From JAHEFU01 sp041395205 (GTDB lineage Bacteria; 4484-113; JAFGCY01): 64,000 nucleotides of DNA. The position numbers were made by a program, and so were the translations under genes. The stretch is taken from contig JAWLAZ010000001.1 in the NCBI GenBank assembly GCA_041395205.1, positions 186,001 through 250,000 on the forward strand. The letters run 5' to 3'. The notes under the pieces are model-generated. The model was not told where the DNA came from. It did no database searches and saw only the letters and a list, made by a program, of their open reading frames with translations. Of the stretch, positions 33,005 to 39,533 are shown one piece after another (position 1 is the first letter of the stretch; every line of letters begins with the position of its first letter).

Positions 33005-33544
33005 CTAGAGTGTCTTGTCGCCCTTCTTCCAGTTGATCGGACAGGGTCCGCCGGCCTGCAGCGCGGCGAGCGTGCGGATCATCTCCTCGGTATTGCGGCC
33101 CACACTCAGGTTGTAGACGCTGGCAAACTGCACGATGCCCCCGGGATCGACGAAGAACACGCCACGCAGGGCGATCCCCATCTCGTTGAGCACGCCGTAG
33201 GAGCGGCTCATGCGGTGCCCGAGATCCGCCAGCAGCGGATAGTTGAGGCCGCCCAGGTCCTTCTCCACCCAGGCCTTGTGGCTGAACTGGCTGTCAATGC
33301 TCACCCCGAACACATCGCAGTTCATGCCGCTGAACTCGGAAGCTGCCTCGCCAACTGCGGGCATTTCCGTGCTTCAAACGGGGGTGAAGTCCAGCGGGTA
33401 GAAGAACAGCATGTACCACCTGCCCTTCAGAGCCGCACTGGAGTATTCCTTGAATTCGCCGTTCAGGTAACCGATGGCCTTCCACTCCGGGGCGGGGTTG
33501 CCCACGAGCGGAACACTCACGGCGGCTAATGCGCTTGCGCTCAT
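33005..33544 (-). CDS. peroxiredoxin, putative selenoprotein with UGA at the peroxidatic position
   Basis: Reading through one in-frame TGA (33374-33376) gives a 179-residue AhpC/Prx1-type peroxidase. The N-terminal part (VGNPAPEWKAIGYLNGEF ... YMLFFYPLDFTPV) ends exactly where the catalytic Cys belongs in P-x3-T-x2-C, and TGA occupies that codon (position 57). Translation then continues STEMPAVGEAASEFSG ... SIDSQFSHKAWV ... FFVDPGG and ends with GGPCPINWKKGDKTL, which holds the resolving Cys (about 168). Both flanks share one frame. A bSECIS-like hairpin begins right after the UGA. AGGAGG precedes the ATG, and TAGAAT lies upstream (33601-33606, minus). The enzyme would reduce peroxides; alternatives are a nonsense mutation or sequencing error. 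Confidence 0.85.
33338..33368 (-). promoter_or_regulatory. bSECIS-like stem-loop downstream of the UGA codon
   Basis: On the minus strand, GGAA pairs with UUCC, UGCC with GGCA, and CGC with GCG around the apical loop AGUUG, which contains the GU expected in bacterial SECIS loops. The upper stem starts 11 bases after the UGA (33374-33376), the spacing known for SelB-dependent recoding in E. coli fdhF. The structure lies within the coding sequence, as bacterial SECIS elements must. Confidence 0.7.
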
Positions 33545-33600
33545 TCCTGATTACCTCCTGAAAAAACACTGCGGCCCCTCAGCGGGACCGCGCGGGCAAG

Positions 33601-33606
33601 ATTCTA
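33601..33606 (-). promoter_or_regulatory. -10 hexamer TAGAAT for the peroxiredoxin
   Basis: TAGAAT on the minus strand lies about 57 bases before the ATG at 33544 and would give a leader of about 50 bases that includes AGGAGG. No operator was recognised between the two divergent promoters. Confidence 0.4.
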
Positions 33607-33622
33607 CCATCGTCAGCCGCCC

Positions 33623-33658
33623 GTGACAGCGGCCCCGCTGCGTGCGATAATTCAGGGA
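33623..33658 (+). promoter_or_regulatory. complete promoter with leaderless spacing
   Basis: GTGACA (33623-33628) and GATAAT (33646-33651) are separated by exactly 17 bases. The ATG at 33658 is 7 bases after the -10, where transcription is expected to start. It is the clearest leaderless promoter in the window and is divergent from the peroxiredoxin promoter. Confidence 0.65.
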
Positions 33659-34386
33659 TGCGTTACATCCCGGGACTGATTCTGGCAACAGTGCTGATCG
33701 GCGGTCTGACGGCCCGCGCCGACGAGATTGACGAGGCCGCGAACGCCGCCGCGACCCGCGCCTGGCTGAGCAAGGCCGCAGAGGAATTCAGCGCCGGAGT
33801 GGAACAGGGCCTGCCGCTGTATGCCGCGCGCACGATGGAGGGCCTGCCGGCGCGGGAGGAGTATCTCGAGCGCGAGGGCTGGTGCAGCTACTACTGCTGC
33901 GCTCCGCAGATCGATGCCTCGGCCTCATCCAGCCTGGCCGCGAGTGGTGGGCTGAGCTACGGCGCCGAACAGGCCTGGGACTATGACACCGCCACGGCCT
34001 GGGTGGAGGGCGTGGATGGCGACGGCATGGGCCAGAGCCTGAGCTATGCATTCCGCACGCATGCCGGGGAGAACCCCGACGGCGCGCCCTACCAGCAGCA
34101 GTATGTCAACGGGCTGGAGATCATCACCGGCTACAGCAAGAGCGCAGCCCTGCATGCCGCCAACGGCGCGGTGCTGCAGCTGAAGCTCTCGATCAACGGC
34201 CAGGCGGTCTGCTTTGTGGACCTGCAGGACAGCATGGACATCCAGGAAGTGACATTCGAGCCCGTATACCTCGGCGGGGAAAAGGATCCGGTGCTCACGC
34301 TGGAGATCAGCGGGGTACGCAGGGGCGGCAAGTACAGCGATACGGCGATCAGCGAGATCGTGTTCCGCGGCGGACCCTGCCACTGA
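33658..34386 (+). CDS. secreted protein with discoidin-like (NADase-type glycan-binding) domain
   Basis: The 242-residue precursor has a signal peptide (YIPGLILATVLIGGLTARA). A Cys-rich patch (GWCSYYCCAPQIDASASSSLAASGGLSYGAEQAWDYDTATAWVEGVDGDGMG) opens a domain of about 150 residues. The 'SSL..GG..YGAEQAWDxDxATAWVEGVDGDGxG' pattern is typical of galactose-binding/discoidin-like modules annotated as NADase-type glycan-binding domains, and the rest (VNGLEIITGYSK ... LTLEISGVRRGGKYSDTAISEIVF) fits that fold. It probably binds carbohydrate in the periplasm or outside. The -10 hexamer abuts the ATG. Confidence 0.75.
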   Translation: MRYIPGLILATVLIGGLTARADEIDEAANAAATRAWLSKAAEEFSAGVEQGLPLYAARTMEGLPAREEYLEREGWCSYYCCAPQIDASASSSLAASGGLSYGAEQAWDYDTATAWVEGVDGDGMGQSLSYAFRTHAGENPDGAPYQQQYVNGLEIITGYSKSAALHAANGAVLQLKLSINGQAVCFVDLQDSMDIQEVTFEPVYLGGEKDPVLTLEISGVRRGGKYSDTAISEIVFRGGPCH

Positions 34387-34462
34387 TCGAGGATGTAGGA
34401 TCTCGGGTGTAGGGGGTAGCATCCTGAGGACTTAGGACCTTGGTTGTAGGGTGTAGCAACCA
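34387..34462. repeat. family 2 heptad repeats, forward orientation
   Basis: Two imperfect units (ending GGGTGTAGGGGGTAGC and GGTTGTAGGGTGTAGC) follow the discoidin gene. They have the orientation of those at 21893 and face the oppositely oriented array at 34675-34822. Confidence 0.6.
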
Positions 34463-34540
34463 AAGGCCTGGGAAAGTGTGATTAGTGTGGTGCTGTAGAA
34501 ACCAGTAATGCAAAAGTTGTGGATTTAGATACGGCCTGGA

Positions 34541-34630
34541 ATGTTGTTCGTTGCGGTCGCCATGCTGCTTATCAGGTTCATATACAACTACAACCAGAGA
34601 ATTAACGACATGGTGAACATCGTTCAGTAA
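34541..34630 (+). CDS. possible 29-residue membrane peptide between inverted repeats
   Basis: A tiny ORF encodes MLFVAVAMLLIRFIYNYNQ followed by RINDMVNIVQ. It has one hydrophobic segment and a polar tail, a size and layout seen in type I toxins and other small membrane peptides. It lies in a segment (34463-34670) of clearly lower GC than the surroundings, bracketed by forward and inverted family-2 heptad repeats. The Shine-Dalgarno signal is weak, so it may be a gene remnant or not translated. Confidence 0.3.
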   Translation: MLFVAVAMLLIRFIYNYNQRINDMVNIVQ

Positions 34631-34674
34631 CTCCAGTTGCTTCGCATAGCCTTGCAACCAAAGTCCCCGTACCT

Positions 34675-34822
34675 CGACTGCTACACCCTACAACCTATGT
34701 CCCCATTCTTCGATTGCTACTCCCTACAACCTATGTCCCAGCTCCTCGACTGCTACACCCTACAACCCAGCTCCCAGGTCCTCTTCTGCTACACCCTACA
34801 ACCTATGTCCCAGCTCCTAATA
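34675..34822. repeat. 36-bp tandem repeat, four units, built of heptads
   Basis: Four units beginning GCTAC at 34680, 34716, 34752 and 34788 are spaced exactly 36 bases apart. Each unit is GCTACAC, CCTACAA, CCTATGT or CCCAGCT, CCCAGCT and CCTCGACT-like blocks, i.e. heptads plus one base. There are no spacers, so it is not a CRISPR array. Confidence 0.75.
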
Positions 34823-34962
34823 AAACAGGCGACCCGTCGCCGGACCGCCTGCACCAGGTGTTTCCCGTTCCCGCCTGCGTCCGCGCCGTGGAGGTGACGC
34901 GGACTCGTATGGCTTTTCCTCAGTAAGTGATACCGCAGAATCCCCGCCCTGCAGAGCCCTGA
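34823..34962. other. structured intergenic segment, nature unknown
   Basis: CAGGCG (about 34829) can pair with CGCCTG (about 34849), with an inner GGCGAC/GTCGCC alternative. Further on GTCCGCG (about 34878) pairs with CGCGGAC (about 34897). This could be a small structured RNA or a REP-like element. I see no match to tRNA, SRP RNA, RNase P or tmRNA signatures. Confidence 0.3.
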
Positions 34963-35628
34963 TCAGCCCTGGGCTCCCGCCGTGATCGCGCGCAGCGCGC
35001 TGAGCATGTCCGCCGGTTCGCTGCGCCGCCGCCAGTCCGGATCGATGAAGCGCCAGGCGATGCGCGCCCCCGGCAGGATGATGTAGCTGGCCGGCACCGG
35101 CAGGAATTCCGTGCTGCTCTGCGCACTCTGGGTGGGCTCGATCCCGAGTTCGCGGTAGAGCTCCAGCTCCGCCGCCGTCAGGTCATAGGCCACGCCCCAG
35201 GCATGCGCCGTCAGGCCGCCCGGGTCACTGAGCAGGCTGAGCTTAAGCCCGTGTTCCGCCGCCATGCGCGCATGCTTCTCCGGAGTCTCCGGGCTAAGGC
35301 AGAGGATCGAGGCCCCCAGCGCGCTGATCTCATCACGGCTGGCGCTCAGGGCCCGCAGCTGGGCCTGGCAGAAGGGGCACCAGTCGCCACGGAAGAACTG
35401 CAGCAGCAGCGGGCCGTGCTCGAGATGCGCATGCAGTGACTGGGCCTGGCCCTGCTGGTCCAGCAGGCTGAAGTCCGGGGCCAGCGCGCCCTCGCGCAGG
35501 GCGCTGTCGAGGATCCCGCTGCCGGCCAGACGCCGGAAACCCGCGAGCAGCACGTCGAGCTGCTGTTCATTGATCAGCGAGCTGTTGACGAGTTCCTCCA
35601 GTTGCTGTGCCAGTGTCTGCTTGCCCAT
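34963..35628 (-). CDS. AhpC/TSA-type thioredoxin-fold peroxiredoxin-like protein
   Basis: The 221-residue protein has a helical N-terminal part (about 60 residues, LAQQLEELVNSSLINEQQLDVLLAGFRRL), then the peroxiredoxin-like domain APDFSLLDQQGQ ... LLLQFFRGDWCPFCQAQLRAL. The WCPFC motif replaces the usual PxxxTxxC, as in the 'peroxiredoxin-like' AhpC/TSA group with CxxC. It would reduce peroxides or disulfides in the cytoplasm. GGGAGGAAG precedes the ATG at 35628. The nearby selenocysteine peroxiredoxin candidate (33005) suggests an antioxidant neighbourhood. Confidence 0.85.
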   Translation of the reverse strand: MGKQTLAQQLEELVNSSLINEQQLDVLLAGFRRLAGSGILDSALREGALAPDFSLLDQQGQAQSLHAHLEHGPLLLQFFRGDWCPFCQAQLRALSASRDEISALGASILCLSPETPEKHARMAAEHGLKLSLLSDPGGLTAHAWGVAYDLTAAELELYRELGIEPTQSAQSSTEFLPVPASYIILPGARIAWRFIDPDWRRRSEPADMLSALRAITAGAQG

Positions 35629-35718
35629 GGTCTTCCTCCCGGTCCGGGGATAGCATACTCGATTGCCCGCACACAGCAGTGCAAGCGGCCTCTGCACTCG
35701 GTATGATTAGAGCAGCGG

Positions 35719-37752
35719 ATGGACCTGAAGGAGACAATCCTCGAACGCGTGAACATCGCCGAGCTGATCGGCCAGTTCGTCACGCTCGTGCGCTCCAGTC
35801 CTCGTGAACTCAAGGCTTGCTGTCCGTTCCACAATGAAAAGACGCCGAGTTTTTACGTAATTCCGGAAAAGAAGATTTACCACTGCTTTGGCTGCAAGGC
35901 TGGCGGTAACGTGATCGACTTCGTGATGGCGCGCGAAAATCTGGATTTCCGCGAGGCCATGGAATGGCTCGCTGGTCGATACGGGATTGAAATCCAACAG
36001 TACAACCCCGAGCAGAGGCGTGAAAAATCCGAGCGACAGCGAAGGCAGGAACTCAATCAAGCTTCCCAAAAGTTTTTTTCAGGTACACTCGCTAAACCGG
36101 AGGGAGAAGTAGCACGAAAATATTTGAGAAAACGCGGAATCGATGTGGAAGTGGCAAAACATTTTGAGCTAGGTTATGCACCAAAAGAATGGGGTGCATT
36201 ATCGGATATGCTTTTATCAAAGGGCGTTCGAGGCTCAGAACTTGAAGTACTCAGCCTCGCCAAATCAAGAAATTCAGGGGGAGGGTATTATGACTTTTTT
36301 AGGCACAGGCTGATCTTCCCGATCCACGATGTAATGGGACGCAGCGTGCTGGGCTTCGGCGGCCGCGCGCTCAGCGATGAGGACAACCCGAAATACCTGA
36401 ACACCGGAGCGACCCCGCTCTACGAGAAGAGCAAGGTACTCTACAACCTCAACCGTGCGCGCAGCCAGGCCCGCGATGAGGGGATCGTCGTCACCGAGGG
36501 CTACATGGACGTGATCGGCCTGGCCCAGCATGGCGTTGCCAATGCGGTGGCGACCTGCGGCACGGCCCTGACTCCGGAGCATGTCAGCCTGATCCGCAGC
36601 TACACCGAGCGGGTCTACCTGGCCTTCGACGCTGACAACGCGGGACGCAATGCTGCCTGGAAGGCCTGCAAGCTGTTCTTGTATGAAGGGATTGATGCTC
36701 GAGTTGTTGTTATTCCTGATGGATTAGACCCAGATGAGTTTGTCAGGAACCGCGGAGGTGTTGCTTGGAGCGGACTACTCAACGAATCCCTTTTTTCGGT
36801 TGAATTCTGGTTGTCAAACAGAACTAAAAACATAGATATTATCGATGAAAAATTTATCACTCAGATCATTACAGAATTGAAACCTGTTTATCTTCGCATT
36901 CCGAACAAAATCGTGAAGCTCGAAATTGTAAAACAGATAAGTGATTTTCTCAAAATTCAACCGGGGTATACTATGGCCTTGCTTCAAGACAGAAACAATA
37001 GACCCCTTAGCTTTGATTCGAAAATACGCATCAATTCAGAAATAATTACTAAGGAAAAACTTGCACCCAGCACTCACAAAGAAACGTATCAGTTCTTATC
37101 TGACACTGTGTTGCATAAGCAAAAGTTGCTATCTACATATAAATCAACAGCAATGACAATTGGATCAAGTGAAATCGAGCGTGAAGTGATCCTGAGAATG
37201 CTTGATAATGAAGAGTTTCTTGTAATTGCTTCGCGACTGATTGAAGAAGATTGGTTTTATGATAGGCAATGTCGCCATCTTTTCACACAACTTCTATTTA
37301 TCGATAATGTTAAAGAAGTTGTGGAGAGGGACGAGAATCGAAATTTCATTGCCCAGCTATATGCTTCACAAACAAAGAACAATAACTTAGTTAACACAGA
37401 ACAACTGTTGATTCGCTTTCAAAACTATACCTTAACAAACAAGATCAATGATTTGATTGCAAAGGCGGATAAATCTACTAGCAACGAAGATTATCATGAA
37501 ACGCTTGAAAAGATTGTAGAGCTCAAAAGCAAGATTAAAGCAATCGAGGGAATCAACAATATTGAGTACACCCAGGATATATTTGAAGATAGCAATGATA
37601 GCCAAATAGAATTCTCGTATGCACAAATGAAGGGTCTGAATAGATACTTGCCCGAAGTACTGCGACGATCACTTCATGACACAAAATTTGCGATGAAGGT
37701 AGTGGATAGCAACATTCTATCGAGGGCTGATATGGGGATACTATCTGTTTAG
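35719..37752 (+). CDS. dnaG: DNA primase, compositionally mosaic, frameshifted near the end
   Basis: Primase makes RNA primers at the replication fork. The visible 677 residues include the zinc-binding N domain (CCPFHNEKTPSF ... YHCFGCKAGG, CHC2 type), the RNA-polymerase core, and the TOPRIM domain (VTEGYMDVIGLAQHG ... YLAFDADNAGRNAA). Composition changes abruptly inside the gene: GC-rich to about 35815, intermediate to 36045, AT-rich at about 36046-36306, GC-rich again over the TOPRIM region (about 36307-36672), then strongly AT-rich to about 37790. The frame closes at 37752, but the following bases encode the missing C terminus in the +1 frame. TATGAT at 35702-35707 sits close to the ATG. 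Confidence 0.9.
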   Translation: MDLKETILERVNIAELIGQFVTLVRSSPRELKACCPFHNEKTPSFYVIPEKKIYHCFGCKAGGNVIDFVMARENLDFREAMEWLAGRYGIEIQQYNPEQRREKSERQRRQELNQASQKFFSGTLAKPEGEVARKYLRKRGIDVEVAKHFELGYAPKEWGALSDMLLSKGVRGSELEVLSLAKSRNSGGGYYDFFRHRLIFPIHDVMGRSVLGFGGRALSDEDNPKYLNTGATPLYEKSKVLYNLNRARSQARDEGIVVTEGYMDVIGLAQHGVANAVATCGTALTPEHVSLIRSYTERVYLAFDADNAGRNAAWKACKLFLYEGIDARVVVIPDGLDPDEFVRNRGGVAWSGLLNESLFSVEFWLSNRTKNIDIIDEKFITQIITELKPVYLRIPNKIVKLEIVKQISDFLKIQPGYTMALLQDRNNRPLSFDSKIRINSEIITKEKLAPSTHKETYQFLSDTVLHKQKLLSTYKSTAMTIGSSEIEREVILRMLDNEEFLVIASRLIEEDWFYDRQCRHLFTQLLFIDNVKEVVERDENRNFIAQLYASQTKNNNLVNTEQLLIRFQNYTLTNKINDLIAKADKSTSNEDYHETLEKIVELKSKIKAIEGINNIEYTQDIFEDSNDSQIEFSYAQMKGLNRYLPEVLRRSLHDTKFAMKVVDSNILSRADMGILSV

Positions 37753-38110
37753 ATTACTATCTTGCCATTTATCTGAGTATTCCAAAAACGATAATCATGT
37801 AATAGAAATTGCCGCGCTGGCAGCCGAGCAGGAGCAGCCGCAGCGCGTGCTGCACGACGACCGCTGGCGCGGCTTCTTCGCCGAGCTGCTGAGCCGGCCC
37901 CCCAGTGAGGAGGAGGCTGCGGTCAGCGCCGACATGCTGATCACGCGGCATGGCAACCTGTTCTTCGAGCGGCGCTACGCCGAGCTGCTGCGTGAGCTGG
38001 AGGTCGCCGAACGCCGTGGCAACCTGGAACTGGTGCAGGAGCTGACGAACAGGATGATCGACACCAAGAAGCGCATCCGCCCGGTCCAGGGCATCGGAGG
38101 CACGCCGTGA
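37751..38110 (+). pseudogene. dnaG: out-of-frame C-terminal part of DnaG
   Basis: In the +1 frame relative to dnaG, an uninterrupted reading LLSCHLSEYSKNDNHVIEIA continues into DDRWRGFFAELLSRPPSEEE and RYAELLRELEVAERRGNLE. This looks like the helical DnaB-binding C-terminal domain of DnaG. Removing one T from the TTT at 37748-37750 would join ...RADMGILSV to RLLSCHLSEY and give a primase of about 796 residues. The first 40 bases remain AT-rich; GC-rich sequence resumes near 37810. The stop TGA overlaps the GTG start of the next gene. Confidence 0.65.
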
Positions 38111-39408
38111 GATATCTGGCAACTTACCTGCTGCTGCTCCTGCTGGCAGCGGCCGGCGGTCCGGCCCTGGCGCAGCAGGCACCCGTGCTGGAGCAGCCGC
38201 AGCCGATGATGCGCAGCTACCTCGTCTACTCCGAGGGCCTGACGATCACGCCGATGGGCGAGCTGACGCTGATGCGCTTCAGCGGCGGCGTGCGCATCGA
38301 GGGCCGCGGCCTGAGCCTGCTGGCTGATGCGCTGGAACTGACGCTCGTCGGTGATGCCCTGCCGCTGGGTAAGGACCTGCTGGAGGACCAGCCCCTGCCC
38401 GGGCTGCCGGAGGCGCTTGACAACGAGGAAGCGCAGGAGGACCTCGGGCAGATCGCCCGCGAGCTGAAGCTCCCGGCGGCGCGCTTCGACAGCGACAGCG
38501 TGCGCCGCCTGAAGGCGATTGGCAATGTGCGCTTCGAGGGCCACGGCGTGCTGATCAGCACCGCGAGCGTGGAAAGCAGCGACGGCGGCCAGACCTGGAC
38601 CGGCAGCGGGCGTACGAATCTGGCAATGGACAGCCCGGAGGGCAGCACGCGGCTCAGCGCGGACGGGATCCTGCTCGACACCGTGAGCGGGACCGTCACC
38701 GCGAGCGGGCACATAAGCGGCAGCTACCGCCGGACGGGCAGCCCGGAGAGCCTGGAGCTGGCAACCTCCGGCTGCAGCTTCGACATGCATAGCGGGGTTG
38801 TCAGCGTGCCGGGCGAGGTGCGGCTGGAGTACGGCGGGATCGACATGCTGATCAGCCCGCAGCCCCAGGATGAGTCCGGGGCGGCGAGTGTTGCCAGGGA
38901 GCTGGAGCCGCTGGTGCCGGCCCTGCCCGCGGAGCGGCTGATACCCGCCAGTGCGCCACCCGGTGTCAGCATTGACCTCGAGAGCCGCAGCCTGCGGGCA
39001 CGCGGCAGCGTGCAGGTCAGCGACCCTGAGCGCGGCATCGAACTCACGGCCCTGAACCTCGATTACCTGATGGACGAGGGCCTGATGACGGCCTGGCAGG
39101 TGGAACTGAGCCAGCTTGGCGAGGGCATGACGCTCAGCGCGCCGCTCGTGGAGATCTTCACCGCCGAGAAGCGCCTGGAGGCCAGCGGGATGCCGGAGCT
39201 TCGCTACGGCAGCAGCAGCTACACGGGGGAGCGGATCCTCGTCAGCGAGGATGCGGATGGTGTGCTGGTGATCGAGATCGAGGGCCAGCAGCTGGCCCTG
39301 CTGCACATGGATGAACTGCGGGACTACGGCAAGGAAGCGGATGCTGAGCCTGCTGAATCTGGCAACGGGGATGTTGCCATCAGCAGTGAGAAGAGCAGCA
39401 AGCAGTAG
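38107..39408 (+). CDS. exported OstA/LptA-like protein
   Basis: The 433-residue precursor has a signal peptide (YLATYLLLLLLAAAGGPALAQ). The mature protein consists of repeated beta strands with patterns such as GELTLMRFSGGVRIEG, RRLKAIGNVRFEGHGV, GTVTASGHISGSYR, RSLRARGSVQVSDP and GIELTALNLDYLMDEG, which match the OstA/LptA jelly-roll that carries lipopolysaccharide or similar glycolipids across the periplasm. It is larger than LptA (about 180 residues), so it may be a fused or LptD-N-like variant. It starts with GTG overlapping the dnaG tail stop. The last codons (SKQ-stop) already lie in a CAGTA-type heptad array. Confidence 0.65.
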   Translation: MRYLATYLLLLLLAAAGGPALAQQAPVLEQPQPMMRSYLVYSEGLTITPMGELTLMRFSGGVRIEGRGLSLLADALELTLVGDALPLGKDLLEDQPLPGLPEALDNEEAQEDLGQIARELKLPAARFDSDSVRRLKAIGNVRFEGHGVLISTASVESSDGGQTWTGSGRTNLAMDSPEGSTRLSADGILLDTVSGTVTASGHISGSYRRTGSPESLELATSGCSFDMHSGVVSVPGEVRLEYGGIDMLISPQPQDESGAASVARELEPLVPALPAERLIPASAPPGVSIDLESRSLRARGSVQVSDPERGIELTALNLDYLMDEGLMTAWQVELSQLGEGMTLSAPLVEIFTAEKRLEASGMPELRYGSSSYTGERILVSEDADGVLVIEIEGQQLALLHMDELRDYGKEADAEPAESGNGDVAISSEKSSKQ

Positions 39409-39533
39409 TCAGTAAGCAGTAGACAGTGGTCAGGAAGAATCAGTTTGCAGAAACAGAAACAGTAGTTTGCAGTATTCAGTTTCCTGACCTGCTTCTGAAT
39501 CTGTTTCTGTTTCTTACACTGACCACTGATTAC
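39409..39533. repeat. heptad array, family 1 (CAGTA type), with internal inverted repeats
   Basis: The array reads in 7-base steps (AGCAGTA GTCAGTA AGCAGTA GACAGTG). It then contains a 27-base block at 39436-39462 whose exact reverse complement is at 41179-41205, on the other side of the membrane-protein gene. A second, local inverted copy lies at about 39493-39517, so the array can also fold as a long hairpin. Confidence 0.75.

Noticed and set aside
33294..33569. Separate 91-residue frame covering the 5' part of the peroxiredoxin gene
   Set aside because: It is in a different frame; the peroxiredoxin N-terminus reads from the ATG at 33544 in the frame that continues through the TGA.
34675..34822. 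CRISPR-like 36-bp periodic repeat
   Set aside because: The units are contiguous with no spacers, are themselves made of 7-base blocks, and no cas genes are present.
34823..34962. SRP RNA, RNase P RNA or tmRNA in the structured segment
   Set aside because: None of the conserved core motifs of these RNAs could be recognised on either strand.
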